A stretch of DNA of 64,000 bases from contig NZ_RYFV01000012.1 of assembly GCF_004104015.1 (NCBI RefSeq), positions 20,329 to 84,328 on the forward strand, read 5' to 3'. Positions within the stretch are counted from its first letter, which is position 1; each line of letters starts with the position of its first letter. This DNA comes from Actinomyces oricola. Lineage in GTDB: Bacteria > Actinomycetota > Actinomycetes > Actinomycetales > Actinomycetaceae. This document shows, one piece after another, positions 9,155 through 18,282 of this stretch. The notes beneath the pieces are model-generated. The model was not told the DNA's origin, ran no database searches, and saw only the letters and a list, made by a program, of their open reading frames with translations. The position numbers were made by a program, and so were the translations under genes.

Positions 9155-10108
9155 TCAGTCCTCCCCGTCCACGCGGATGCCCCAGCGACCCGAGCCCCGC
9201 GTCGTCGTGGTGGGCGTGCGGATCATGCCCTCCTGGGCAATGGTCGACACCAGCCTGCCGGAGGAGTCGAACACCTGCGCCCGGGCCACGGCCCGCCCTC
9301 CCTGGGAACTCGGCGAGTCCTGTACGAAGAGCATCCAATCGCCGGCGTCCACGTCCCGGTGGAACCACTGGGCGTGGTCCAGGGTGGCCAGGCTCATTCC
9401 CTCACTGCGCCAAAAAAGGCCCTGACTGCGCAACGCCGGCTCCAGCATGACCTGGTCGCACACGTAGGTCAACAGGGCCCGATGCACGGTCTGCGCCGCC
9501 TGCTCGGGCACCCGCCCACGGGCGCGCATCCACAGATGCTGCACCCCGGTGGCCTCCGGGGCGGGCCGCAGATAGATACTGCCCTCCACGTGCCGCAGAT
9601 CGAAGGCCGCGGTACGCCCCAGGAACCGGGCCACCGGGTGGTCAATAGTGCGGAAGATCTCCAATGCGCTGGTAATCTCCTCGGGGCGCGGGACGTCAGG
9701 GGCGGGGAGTTGAACCTCGGCCCCCTCCTGCTCCTCCTGGTATGAGGAGATCATCGCCAGGATCGGAGTGCCGTTCTGGGACGCCGTGGTACGGCGCTGG
9801 GAGAAGGAACGGCCGTCGTGGAGGCGCTCAACGTTGAAAGCCACCGGCTCATTGGGGTCGCCGCCGCGCATGAAATAGGCGTGAACGGAGTGGGGCAGGC
9901 GCTCGCCATCGCCGTCGTCGATAAGCGTGGCCGCGGCGGCGAGCAGCCCTTGGGCGACCACCTGACCACCGTAGATCCGCCCTGAGATCTGGGGTAAGGA
10001 GGTCCCCAGGAACGAGTCGACCCCGTCCCCTTCCGTCAGGGCGAGGACCCGCGTAACAGAACCTAGGGGCTCCTCGGTGGCGGAGGGGACGGGGTACGGC
10101 GTCGTCAC
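9155..10108 (-). CDS. tesB: Acyl-CoA thioesterase II (TesB family)
   Basis: The 317-residue double-hotdog thioesterase hydrolyses acyl-CoA to fatty acid and CoA. Family blocks are visible: RIYGGQVVAQGLLAA, LPHSVHAYFMRGGDP and GRSFSQRRTTASQNG in the first hotdog, and AQWFHRDVDAGDWMLF in the second. The GTG start overlaps the ptsI stop (10105-10108), so it is co-transcribed and coupled with enzyme I. That is an odd metabolic pairing with no obvious functional link. Confidence 0.88.
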   Translation of the reverse strand: MTTPYPVPSATEEPLGSVTRVLALTEGDGVDSFLGTSLPQISGRIYGGQVVAQGLLAAAATLIDDGDGERLPHSVHAYFMRGGDPNEPVAFNVERLHDGRSFSQRRTTASQNGTPILAMISSYQEEQEGAEVQLPAPDVPRPEEITSALEIFRTIDHPVARFLGRTAAFDLRHVEGSIYLRPAPEATGVQHLWMRARGRVPEQAAQTVHRALLTYVCDQVMLEPALRSQGLFWRSEGMSLATLDHAQWFHRDVDAGDWMLFVQDSPSSQGGRAVARAQVFDSSGRLVSTIAQEGMIRTPTTTTRGSGRWGIRVDGED

Positions 10109-11802
10109 AGGCCGAGGTCCTCCAGAATGGGCAGCTCGGCGCGCACAGCGGTGCGAGCTTCCTCGGCGGTGCCGGCGTTAATGGCAATCTCGGCCAGGCG
10201 CTTGGCCTCATCAAGGGTCACGGACTTCATAACCGCGTCCACGTCGGGCAGGGCGCGGGCGGTCATGGACAGGCTGGCCACCCCCAGGCCCACCAGGACC
10301 ACGGCCAGAGCCGGATCGGCGGCGGCCTCACCGCACACGCCCACCGGGCGGCCCTTGGGGGCGGCGCCGTCGCAGGCCTGCTTGATCAGGCGCAGCACGG
10401 CCGGCTGCCACGCAGTGGACAGATCCGCCAGGGAGGAGAGCAGCCGGTCGGCGGCCATGACGTACTGGGTGAGGTCGTTGGTGCCAATGGACGCGAAGTC
10501 CGCGTGCTCGAAGAGCTTGTCCGACATGAGGGCGGCCGAGGGGACCTCGATCATCATGCCCGCGGTCTTCAGGCCGTAGGAGCGGGCCTTCTCAGTGAAG
10601 GCGAGCGCCTCATCCTTGGTGGAGATCATTGGGGCCATGACCCATACCTTGGCGTTGGTCTCGGCCTCGGCCTTGGCCAGGGCCTCGAGCTGGTGCTCCA
10701 GGACCTCGGGGTCGCGGCGGGTGGTGCGGTAGGCGCGCACGCCCAGGGCGGGGTTGGCCTCGGTGGCGTCGGTGAGGAAGGGCAGAGGCTTGTCGGCTCC
10801 TGCGTCCAGGGTGCGCACCACAACCTTCTTGCCGGGGAAGGCCTCCAGCACACCGCGGTAAGCCTCGACCTGATCCTCGACGCTGGGCTCCTCCGGCTGG
10901 TCCAGGAAGCAGAACTCGGTGCGGAACAGGCCCACACCCATGGCATTGGCCTCGGCGGCGGAACGGGCGCCGGCGGCGTCGCCGACATTGGCGAGCAGCT
11001 GGACCTCGTGGCCGTCCTTGGTGGCGCCGTCGCCGTTGAAGACGCGTACTCGCTGGGCGAGCTCGCGGGCCCGGCGCAGAGCATCCTCGCTCGGGTTGAC
11101 GGTGATCAGGCCCTTGGTGCCGTCCACCAGGACAATGTCGCCGTCGTGGAGCTGGTCGGTGACCTTGTTCCCAGTGCCGACGATTGCGGGCATGCCCAGC
11201 GCGCGGGCGAGGATCGCGGTGTGGGAGGTGGGACCGCCCTCGGAGGTGATGAAGGCGACGACCTTCTCGGGGTCCAGCAGGGCGGTGTCCGCCGGGGCGA
11301 GGTCCTCGGCCACCAGAACGAAGGGCTCGGGCAGGCGCGGGATGCCGGGCATGGGAGCGTCGGTGAGGACCGCGACAATGCGGTCGCGCACGTCGGCGAC
11401 GTCTCGGGTGCGCTCAGCCATGTAGCCGCCAAGGGACTCCAGCATCGAAGCCAGGGTGCCGGCGGCCTCCCAGACTGCGCGCTCGGGGACGAGGCGGCGC
11501 TCACGGACCATGGCCTGGGCCGACGAAGTCAGCGTGGGGTCTGCGGCCATCTGGGCCGTGGTCTCCAGAAGCGTGCGGCCCTCGCCCTTGGCCTCAGCCG
11601 CTGAGAGCACGAGGCCCTTCTTGACGGTCTGCGCGGCAGCGGCGATGCGCTCACACTCCTTCTCGATGTCGCGGCTGGCATCAAGACTGGCGATCTCGGG
11701 CTCGCTGATACCGGGGGCCATGCGGGCGACCGGACCGGCGACAAGGCCGGGGCTGACCCCGATGCCGGTCAGCGAAGTGGGATTGGCGTCGGACGGGACC
11801 AT
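10105..11802 (-). CDS. ptsI: PTS enzyme I (phosphoenolpyruvate-protein phosphotransferase)
   Basis: The 565-residue cytoplasmic enzyme transfers phosphate from PEP to HPr. The phospho-histidine motif GGPTSHTAILAR places the active His near residue 194. The PEP-binding barrel has the LFRTEF, ANPALGVRAYR, MAPMIS, IGTNDLTQY and VGVCGEAA motifs, the last with the catalytic Cys. The frame stays open about 210 codons upstream, but the ATG at 11802 has a GAGGAG ribosome site and gives the normal enzyme I length. HPr is not encoded in the window. Confidence 0.95.
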   Translation of the reverse strand: MVPSDANPTSLTGIGVSPGLVAGPVARMAPGISEPEIASLDASRDIEKECERIAAAAQTVKKGLVLSAAEAKGEGRTLLETTAQMAADPTLTSSAQAMVRERRLVPERAVWEAAGTLASMLESLGGYMAERTRDVADVRDRIVAVLTDAPMPGIPRLPEPFVLVAEDLAPADTALLDPEKVVAFITSEGGPTSHTAILARALGMPAIVGTGNKVTDQLHDGDIVLVDGTKGLITVNPSEDALRRARELAQRVRVFNGDGATKDGHEVQLLANVGDAAGARSAAEANAMGVGLFRTEFCFLDQPEEPSVEDQVEAYRGVLEAFPGKKVVVRTLDAGADKPLPFLTDATEANPALGVRAYRTTRRDPEVLEHQLEALAKAEAETNAKVWVMAPMISTKDEALAFTEKARSYGLKTAGMMIEVPSAALMSDKLFEHADFASIGTNDLTQYVMAADRLLSSLADLSTAWQPAVLRLIKQACDGAAPKGRPVGVCGEAAADPALAVVLVGLGVASLSMTARALPDVDAVMKSVTLDEAKRLAEIAINAGTAEEARTAVRAELPILEDLGL

Positions 11803-12076
11803 TCGGTGCTCCTCAACATCGACGGAGGCGGGTGTCACACCCCATTCTGCACGGGAGTCGGAATCGGCGTGGCGTTTCCGCCCAGGGATGAACAACGTTT
11901 GACAGGGAACCGGCCCGGCTGCGCGCCTGCGCCACCGGCCCGGCCAAGGTGTGGGTGCTGTCGCACTGGGATAAAGTGATATCGAACACGAGCAGCGCTG
12001 GCCGCCCCGCACGCCCCGGACACGCCCGGGTGTGCAGCGGCACCAGGGTGGACGCCGAGCGCCAGAAGGAGCAGAT

Positions 12077-12307
12077 ATGAGCACAGCATCCGAGATCGTT
12101 GCCGGCTTGGGGGGCCGGGACAACATTACCGACCTTGAGCCCTGCATCACGCGGCTGCGGGTGGAGGTCGTGGACCAGGAGAAGGTCGATGAGCAGGCCC
12201 TGCGGGCCAGCGGCGCTTTCGGCGTTGTGCGCTCCGGGCGGGTAGTCCAGGTGGTCGTCGGCCCGACGGCGGACGTCCTGGCCAGTGAGATCGCCGCGCT
12301 CGACTGA
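12077..12307 (+). CDS. PTS glucose-family EIIB subunit (stand-alone)
   Basis: This 76-residue EIIB of the glucose/GlcNAc family has the phosphorylated cysteine C23 in EPCITRLR and the SGAFGVV...VVQVVVG core. It is read divergently from ptsI and starts behind AAGGAG. It is a close relative of the EIIB at 15414-15644, so the two may serve the same or different EIIC proteins. No EIIC is adjacent to this copy. Confidence 0.88.
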   Translation: MSTASEIVAGLGGRDNITDLEPCITRLRVEVVDQEKVDEQALRASGAFGVVRSGRVVQVVVGPTADVLASEIAALD

Positions 12308-12689
12308 CAGGGCCGGCAGGGCCGGCAGACGGGCGAAGAGCGCCCCCTGCCGCCAGGACCCCGGGGCCGGGTGCGGAGGCCCGCGGTCGGGCGCCGGCCG
12401 GCGCTGCGGTCGCGGCGCCGGCGGTGCCGGCCGGCGCGCACCTGCGTGTAAAGGCATCCGGCCGGGTGACAGTTTTTTCATGGTTACGGCTTCTTGATGG
12501 GCGCTCCGCTGGCATGGCGGCGCCCGAGTGTGAAATCCTTGCAGAAATGAGTGGACCTGCCTGCGAGTCAAAGCTGCGTCGCCTTGAGGATTCAGGCACA
12601 CTCGTTCCCGTCACGTCCCCAGCGCTACCGCATCCGCGGTGGCGCTTCCTCGCGCATGTGCGCGACCGAATGCAAGGCCGATCCACGAC
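12308..12689. other. Intergenic region with GC-rich inverted repeats and a T-run
   Basis: There is no convincing gene in these 382 bp. They contain a 14-nt palindrome GCGCCGGCCGGCGC (12391-12404), further GCCGGC repeats to 12435, and a small GC-rich inverted repeat just before a run of six T (12473-12478), which may terminate the EIIB transcript. A promoter for malQ should lie between 12480 and 12680. Confidence 0.4.
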
Positions 12690-14849
12690 ATGACAGAGCA
12701 GAGAAACGCTCACGAGCCCGCCGGAGAGCGACTCAAGCACCTCGCCGAAATCCATGGAGTCTCCACTGAATACTGGGACTATCATGGCAACCTCGCCGCG
12801 CCCTCGCGTGAAACACTCGTCGCCGTCCTCACGGCGCTGGGAGTGGACGCCAGTAGCGACGAGCAGATTGAGTGTTCCATTACCGAGGCCGACCTCGCCC
12901 CCTGGCGCAGGATCCTGCCGCCCACCGTCGTCGCCCGCCAGGGCACGAAGGCCTCCGTCGCCGTCCACGCCCCCGAGGGCGCGGGCGTGGAGCTGGGGGT
13001 CGCACTCGAGGACGGTGGCACCCGCGAATTGACCCGGGTTGAGGACCGCACCTCACCACGTGAGGTCGACGACGTCCTCATTGGCCGTGCCACCTTCGCC
13101 CTGCCCTTGGACCTGCCCCTGGGCTGGCACACCCTGGTGGCTCGGGTCCGGGTCGAGGGAGAGGAGAATGTGCGCACGGCAACCGCCAGCCTGGCCGTCA
13201 CCCCTGACCACCTGGAACTGCCCGCGTCCCTGGGGCGTCGCGGGTGGGGTGTTATGGCACAGCTGTACTCGGTGCGCTCGCGCGGCTCCTGGGGTGTGGG
13301 GGACGCCGATGACCTGGCTGAACTCGCCAGCTTCCTGGGGGACGAGGGGGCCGACTTCCTTCTCATTAACCCCCTGCACGCCGCCGAGCCCGCCGGCACG
13401 ATGACGCCATCGCCCTATCTGCCGGTCACCCGCCGTTTTGTCAACCCCATCTACATCCGCCCGGAGAACATTCTGGAGTCATCCCGCCTGTCCGGGCCGC
13501 GCCGCTCCCTGGTGCAGTGGGGTCTGGAGGAGGTTCAAGAGGCCAACCTGAACGCCGAGCCCATTGACCGCGACACCGCCTGGAACGCTAAACGAGAAGC
13601 CCTTGAGGTCATCTTCGCGGCCGGCCGCTCCCGCGCCCGCCAGCGCGACTTCGAGCGTTTCCGCGCCGAGCAGGGCGAAGGGCTGGAGCACTTCGCCCTG
13701 TGGAGCGCCTTGACCGAGAAATACGGTGAGATGTCGCAGTGGCCCGAGGCCCTGCGCGACTCGCACTCGGCCCAGGTGGTCAGCGAGACCCATGAGTTGC
13801 AGGAGCGCATTGACTTCTTCGCGTGGCTCCAGTGGATTGTTGACGAGCAACTGGAACGGGCCCAGGCCCAGGCCAAGGCCGCCGGCATGTCTTTGGGCAT
13901 CATGGATGATCTTGCCGTGGGGGTCCACCCCTATGGCGCCGATGTATGGTCCAACCCCGAGGCCTTTGCCACTGGTGCCGAGGTGGGCGCCCCGCCGGAC
14001 ATGTACAACCAGTTGGGGCAGAACTGGTCCCAGCCGCCGTGGAGCCCGCTGCGCCTGGCCGAAACCTCCTACGCCCCGCTGCGCGACATGGTCCGCACGG
14101 TGCTGCGCCATGCCGGCGCGTTGCGCGTCGACCACGTTATCGGGTTGTTCCGCCTGTGGTGGGTCCCCGAGGGCATGCGGGCCGACCAGGGCGCCTATGT
14201 GCGCTACGACCATGAGGCCATGGTCGGCGTCCTCCTCCTGGAGGCCCACCGGGCCGGGGCGGTCATTATTGGCGAGGACTTGGGCACAGTCGAGCCCTGG
14301 GCCCGTGACTACCTCGCCAGCCGGGGGGTCCTGGGCACCTCGGTGCTCTGGTTCGAGAAGCAGGATGACGGCTGGCCCCTTGAGCCGGAGGCTTACCGGC
14401 ACCTGGCCCTGTCCACGGTTAATACCCACGACCTGCCGCCGACTGCCGGCTACTTGGCCGACGAGCACGTTGAATTGCGCGAGCGCCTGGGTTTGCTCAC
14501 CGAACCGATTGAGCAGGTGCGGGTCGAGGCCCGTATTGAGCGCGAGCGCATGTTGGCCCGCCTGCGGGAGCATGGCCTGCTGCGGAAGGACCCCACTGAG
14601 CGCGAGGTCGTTGAGGCCCTGCATCGCTACATTGTGCGCACCCCCTCCGCCCTGGTGGGGGTGGCCCTAGTTGACGGCGTGGGTGAGCGGCGCTGCCAGA
14701 ATCAGCCGGGCACCGATCAGGAGTACCCGAACTGGAAGATTCCCCTGGCGGACTCCGCGGGGGAGGTGGTCCTGGTGGAGGATCTGCCGGACAACGCCCG
14801 TCTGAGCAGCCTCCTGGCGGCGGTGCGCTCCGAGCTCCGGCAGTCCTGA
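12690..14849 (+). CDS. malQ: 4-alpha-glucanotransferase (amylomaltase)
   Basis: The GH77 enzyme of about 719 residues transfers alpha-1,4-glucan segments during maltodextrin and glycogen metabolism in the cytoplasm. It has an N-terminal extension typical of actinobacterial MalQ (about residues 1-185), then the catalytic barrel. The nucleophile Asp lies in ALRVDHVIGLFRLWW, the acid/base Glu in IIGEDLGTV and the stabilising Asp in NTHDLPPTAGY. I chose the ATG at 12690 although the ribosome site is weak; an ATG 51 nt upstream adds unconserved residues. It stands alone and ends in a strong terminator. Confidence 0.93.
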   Translation: MTEQRNAHEPAGERLKHLAEIHGVSTEYWDYHGNLAAPSRETLVAVLTALGVDASSDEQIECSITEADLAPWRRILPPTVVARQGTKASVAVHAPEGAGVELGVALEDGGTRELTRVEDRTSPREVDDVLIGRATFALPLDLPLGWHTLVARVRVEGEENVRTATASLAVTPDHLELPASLGRRGWGVMAQLYSVRSRGSWGVGDADDLAELASFLGDEGADFLLINPLHAAEPAGTMTPSPYLPVTRRFVNPIYIRPENILESSRLSGPRRSLVQWGLEEVQEANLNAEPIDRDTAWNAKREALEVIFAAGRSRARQRDFERFRAEQGEGLEHFALWSALTEKYGEMSQWPEALRDSHSAQVVSETHELQERIDFFAWLQWIVDEQLERAQAQAKAAGMSLGIMDDLAVGVHPYGADVWSNPEAFATGAEVGAPPDMYNQLGQNWSQPPWSPLRLAETSYAPLRDMVRTVLRHAGALRVDHVIGLFRLWWVPEGMRADQGAYVRYDHEAMVGVLLLEAHRAGAVIIGEDLGTVEPWARDYLASRGVLGTSVLWFEKQDDGWPLEPEAYRHLALSTVNTHDLPPTAGYLADEHVELRERLGLLTEPIEQVRVEARIERERMLARLREHGLLRKDPTEREVVEALHRYIVRTPSALVGVALVDGVGERRCQNQPGTDQEYPNWKIPLADSAGEVVLVEDLPDNARLSSLLAAVRSELRQS

Positions 14850-14856
14850 AACGAGG

Positions 14857-14898
14857 CGCGGTGGGGCGGGATCGTTTCTTCGATCCCGCCCCACCGCG
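14857..14898. terminator. Bidirectional hairpin terminator between malQ and EIIA
   Basis: A perfect 18-bp stem (14857-14874 with 14881-14898) has a 6-nt loop TTTCTT. It lies between the convergent malQ and PTS EIIA genes and can serve both. Confidence 0.88.
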
Positions 14899-14952
14899 GC
14901 GCTTGTCCGGACGGATGGTGTGATGGTGCCTCGACGGGGTGGTCGGGGCGCC

Positions 14953-15417
14953 TCAGGACCAGGTCATGACCACCTCTCCGTTCTCCACGACCCTTCCGCC
15001 GGCCGTTGGACTCAGGGCTGAGGCCTCGGCCTGGAGGGCGATAATGGGCACGATCGGGTTCAGCCCGCCGGCCTCGATACTCGCCGGGCTCCAGGTGACT
15101 ATCGGATCACCGGCGTGCACTTCCTGGTCGGGGGTCGCATGCAGGGAGAACCCTTTTCCGGCGAGGGTGACGGTGTCCAGCCCCAGGTGCACCAAGACGC
15201 AGCGGGCGTCATCAGCAGCAACGACAAAAGCGTGCGGGTGCAGCTTGGCGATCCGGCCATCGACCGGGGCGGTGACCGTGACCTCCTGGTGGTTGTCATC
15301 GCGCGTAGGGTCAATGGCCAGGCCGGGTCCCACAAGCATGCCGGCGAAGACCGGATCGGGGACCTCGGTGAGAGGCACGATCCGGCCGGCCAGTGGTGCC
15401 CGGACGGGGATGCTCAT
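14953..15417 (-). CDS. PTS glucose/GlcNAc-family EIIA subunit
   Basis: The 154-residue EIIA(Glc)-like protein is phosphorylated by HPr at H77 in LVHLGLDTV, with the partner His H62 in PHAF. The usual start APLAGRIVPLTEVPDPVFA is intact. Its ATG overlaps the stop of the EIIB gene (ATGA), so both are made from one transcript. With EIIB and the divergent EIIC it completes a split N-acetylglucosamine or glucose permease. Confidence 0.92.
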   Translation of the reverse strand: MSIPVRAPLAGRIVPLTEVPDPVFAGMLVGPGLAIDPTRDDNHQEVTVTAPVDGRIAKLHPHAFVVAADDARCVLVHLGLDTVTLAGKGFSLHATPDQEVHAGDPIVTWSPASIEAGGLNPIVPIIALQAEASALSPTAGGRVVENGEVVMTWS

Positions 15418-15644
15418 CGAAGGTCCTCGATATCCTCCGCAACGGTGTCGGCATTGGGGCCGACAACAACCTGGACGATGTTCCCGACCGTGACCACCCC
15501 GTGGGCCCCCGCGGACCGCAGGGCCGCCCCGTCGACGGCGTCGGCGTCCTCCAGCTCGCAGCGTAAGCGCGTAATGCAGGGCTCGATCTCGACAATGTTG
15601 TCAAAGCCGCCGAGGGCGTCGACGATTCTCTGGGCTTGGGACAT
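15414..15644 (-). CDS. PTS GlcNAc/glucose-family EIIB subunit
   Basis: This 76-residue EIIB has the active-site C23 in EPCITRLR. It is the first gene of the EIIB-EIIA pair and lies downstream of the GntR regulator on the same strand. A DasR-like operator is 92 nt upstream of its start. It is very similar to the orphan EIIB at 12077-12307. Confidence 0.9.
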   Translation of the reverse strand: MSQAQRIVDALGGFDNIVEIEPCITRLRCELEDADAVDGAALRSAGAHGVVTVGNIVQVVVGPNADTVAEDIEDLR

Positions 15645-15735
15645 GGGTGCTCTCCTGGGTTGTGCCGGCGTCAACCGGCCCTGGCTGGGGTACGGCAGGG
15701 ATGCGGTACTCGGGCGGCAATGCCCCAGACCGACG

Positions 15736-15751
15736 AGTGGTCCATACCAGT
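15736..15751. promoter_or_regulatory. DasR/NagR-like operator (dre) upstream of EIIB-EIIA
   Basis: AGTGGTCCATACCAGT matches the dre consensus A(C/G)TGGTCTAGACCA(C/G)T at 14 of 16 positions. It lies between the gntR gene and the EIIB start. The regulator encoded next door is of the GntR/HutC (UTRA) family, which binds such sites. Confidence 0.65.
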
Positions 15752-15807
15752 AGTCATCCTGGCAGACCTGAGCGCCGCTGTCCAGCCGGTCTGCCGTGGC
15801 GTCGTCC

Positions 15808-16623
15808 TCAAGGGGCGGAAGACTCGCGGGGGCGTTTGCGGCGCGGCGCCCCCTTGCGTGTTGACGGCGGCCGGGGGGCGGCCACCGGCACCCACAGAGT
15901 GTAGCGGTCGGCGCGGTAAACCGAACGCGAGTAGTCCACCGCTTGGTGGCCGTGGAAGGTACGGCGGGTGATGTCCAAGGTCGGCGCGCCCGGCTGCACC
16001 GAGAGGATGGTGGCCTCCTCTGGGGTGGCGGCATGGCCGGCGATGACGTCCTCGCCCCATTCGGGGGTCAGCCCGGCCTCCGTGAGCCGCTCATAGACTG
16101 AAAAGCCCAGGCCGTCGTCGAGCAGTCCCGGCAGGAGCGCCTCCGGGACCCAGTTCTCCTCAATGGACATGGGCGTCGAGTCCGCGGTGAGCAGGCGGCG
16201 CAGGTGGTAGACCCTGGCCCCGGTCTCGATTTCCAAGGCGGTGGCGGCATTGGGCGGGGCGGCGATGGTCTCCGCCAGGAGGAAGACTGCGCCCGGCTCC
16301 ATTCCGCGCCGGCGCATCTCCTGGGTGAAGGAGGTCAGCCGCAGCTGCAGGTCGAGTTTGGGGGGCGCCACGAAGGTGCCCCGGCCCTGTTGGCGCTCCA
16401 GGATCCCGTCAACGACCAGGGTGTCAATGGCCTGGCGCACGGTCATGCGGGAGACGCCGAAGGTCTGGCACAGTTCGCGCTCGGAGGGCACCGGGGCGCC
16501 GGCCTCCAGTCCGCCCTCGATCAGGGACAGGAGGTGGTCTCGTACCACCATGTACTTTGCCGGTGGTCTCAAGGCTGGCATCGTTGTCCCCGGTCTGGGA
16601 GTGCTGGAGGCGGACGCATCCAT
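15808..16623 (-). CDS. GntR/HutC-family transcriptional regulator, probable DasR/NagR
   Basis: The 271-residue protein has an N-terminal winged helix (about residues 22-90, with FGVSRMTVRQAIDTLVVDG and ERQQGRGTFV) and a C-terminal UTRA effector domain (about 105-250). Proteins of this type repress aminosugar uptake and are released by phosphorylated GlcNAc or GlcN derivatives. Its place between split PTS genes and the two dre-like sites supports that role. The first ATG is used here; the ATG at 16581 (MPALRPPAKY) is also plausible. Confidence 0.87.
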   Translation of the reverse strand: MDASASSTPRPGTTMPALRPPAKYMVVRDHLLSLIEGGLEAGAPVPSERELCQTFGVSRMTVRQAIDTLVVDGILERQQGRGTFVAPPKLDLQLRLTSFTQEMRRRGMEPGAVFLLAETIAAPPNAATALEIETGARVYHLRRLLTADSTPMSIEENWVPEALLPGLLDDGLGFSVYERLTEAGLTPEWGEDVIAGHAATPEEATILSVQPGAPTLDITRRTFHGHQAVDYSRSVYRADRYTLWVPVAAPRPPSTRKGAPRRKRPRESSAP

Positions 16624-16678
16624 TGTGCCTTGGGGGGAGGCGGATTCGCACGCCGAGTCGGGGGCGGAGGGCGAGCAC

Positions 16679-16684
16679 TTGACA
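16679..16684 (+). promoter_or_regulatory. Candidate -35 element for the EIIC gene
   Basis: TTGACA at 16679-16684 is a perfect -35 hexamer upstream of EIIC. The -10 is unclear: TTCGCT lies at 17-bp spacing and a TAGTAC at a longer spacing. The dre-like operator starts about 30 nt downstream of the -35, where bound repressor would block initiation. Confidence 0.4.
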
Positions 16685-16713
16685 TCTGATATCCGATCCG
16701 TTTCGCTAGTACC

Positions 16714-16729
16714 ACTGGTCCAGACGAGT
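16714..16729. promoter_or_regulatory. DasR/NagR-like operator (dre) upstream of EIIC
   Basis: ACTGGTCCAGACGAGT matches the dre consensus at 14 of 16 positions and keeps the dyad. It lies between the divergent gntR and EIIC genes, so it can control EIIC and probably autoregulate gntR. Confidence 0.7.
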
Positions 16730-16820
16730 TCGACGTCGAGCCGTCATGACAGGCCGCCCCTTCAGCGGTTTCCCATCACTGCGGCTGGCAGGCCGCACCT
16801 CCCTCACTTTGGAGTACATC

Positions 16821-18182
16821 GTGTCTGACAAGAAGAGGTCAGGCGGCGCATTCGCAGCCGCACAACGACTCGGGCGCTCGCTCATGCTGCCGATCGCCAC
16901 CCTCCCGGCCGCGGGCCTCCTCCTGCGCCTGGGCCAAGGGGACATGCTCGGCTCCGACGGCGCCGGCGGCGGCCTATCCTCGCATTTGCCATGGATGCAG
17001 CCGGTGGCCGACGTCTTCGCCGCCGCGGGCGGAGCCGTGTTCGACAACCTTCCACTCATATTCGCCGTCGGCGTGGCCGTGGGCTTCGCCAAGAAGGCAG
17101 ACGGCTCCACCGGGGTGGCCGGGCTCTTCGGCTACCTCGTGTTCAAGGGCGTCCTGGATGTTCTGGCCCCCTACTGGGGGGCCGGCGGCGATGGCGCCGA
17201 CAAGCCCGACACCATTAATTACGGGGTCCTGGGCGGCATCATTATTGGTATTGTGGCGGCCCTGCTCTGGCAGCGGTTCTACCGCACCAAGCTGCCGGAC
17301 TGGCTGGCCTTCTTCGGCGGCCGGCGCTTCGTCCCAATTATCACCTCCCTGTGGGCGGTGGGTATTGCCGTCGTCCTGGGTGCCGTCTACCCGGCCTTTA
17401 ACTGGCTCATTAACGACAAGCTCGGCGGCTGGCTCATGCACGCCGGCACGGAGGGCGGCCCGGCCGGAGCTATTGCGGCGTTCGTCTTCGGCACCGTCAA
17501 CCGGCTGCTCATCCCCTTCGGCCTGCACCACCTGCTTAACTCCATCCCCTGGTTCCAGCTCGGTGAGTGCACGACGGCCGCCGGCGAGACCGCTCATGGC
17601 GACCTGACCTGTTTCTTCTCCGGCGTGGACGGCACCAATGCCTGGACCGGCGGCTTTATGACCGGATTCTTCCCCATTATGATGTTCGCCCTGCCCGGTG
17701 CCGCCCTGGCCATCTGGCACTCGGCCCTGCCCCGGCGCCGCAAGGCCACGGGGGCGCTCATGATCTCCGTGGCCCTGACGGCCTTCCTCACCGGCATTAC
17801 CGAGCCCCTGGAGTACGCTTTCGCCTACGTGGCCTTCCCGCTCTACGCCATCCACGCGGTGCTCACCGGTTCCGCCCTCGCGGTTGTCAACCTCCTGGGT
17901 ATTAAGGACGGCTTCGCCTTCTCCGCCGGGGCCATTGACTACGTGCTGAACTTCGGTAAGTCCGCCGACCTGTCCGGTGGCGCGATCCAGGGCCCGATCT
18001 TGTTGGTGGTTATCGGCCTGGTTTACGGGGCCATCTACTATTTCCTCTTCCGTTTCCTCATTGCCAGGTTCGGCTTTAAGACCCCTGGTCGTGAGGAGGA
18101 CGACGCCGACGCCTTCGCCGCTGCGCAGGAACAGGCGGCCCAGTCCACCGGCAAGAACGCCGAGGCGGCCCGCAAGCGCTGA
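16821..18182 (+). CDS. PTS EIIC permease, N-acetylglucosamine/glucose family
   Basis: The 453-residue membrane protein has an EIIC domain only, with no fused EIIB or EIIA. The N-terminus AAQRLGRSLMLPIATLPAAGLLLRLGQ and the GITEPLEYAFAYVAF loop, which carries a substrate-binding Glu, are typical of the glucose superfamily. The segment GAIDYVLNFGKS favours the NagE/PtsG branch. The GTG at 16821 has GGAG six bases upstream, so I prefer it to the ATG at 16746. EIIB and EIIA come from the divergent operon. The hydrophilic tail is Ala/Glu-rich. Confidence 0.9.
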   Translation: MSDKKRSGGAFAAAQRLGRSLMLPIATLPAAGLLLRLGQGDMLGSDGAGGGLSSHLPWMQPVADVFAAAGGAVFDNLPLIFAVGVAVGFAKKADGSTGVAGLFGYLVFKGVLDVLAPYWGAGGDGADKPDTINYGVLGGIIIGIVAALLWQRFYRTKLPDWLAFFGGRRFVPIITSLWAVGIAVVLGAVYPAFNWLINDKLGGWLMHAGTEGGPAGAIAAFVFGTVNRLLIPFGLHHLLNSIPWFQLGECTTAAGETAHGDLTCFFSGVDGTNAWTGGFMTGFFPIMMFALPGAALAIWHSALPRRRKATGALMISVALTAFLTGITEPLEYAFAYVAFPLYAIHAVLTGSALAVVNLLGIKDGFAFSAGAIDYVLNFGKSADLSGGAIQGPILLVVIGLVYGAIYYFLFRFLIARFGFKTPGREEDDADAFAAAQEQAAQSTGKNAEAARKR

Positions 18183-18282
18183 GCGGCCCCTCCGCCCCGG
18201 CCAACCCACCGGCTGCCCCAAATGGGGCGGGGCGAGTGCAGCCGGGGCCGCGAGGGCCGTTGCTCCAGTGCGCCAAGCCCGG

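Noticed and set aside
16531..16550. GGTGGTCTCGTACCACC, a further dre-like sequence
   Set aside because: It encodes the conserved MVVRDH start region of the GntR protein and has one extra base in the centre, so it is probably coding constraint and not an operator.
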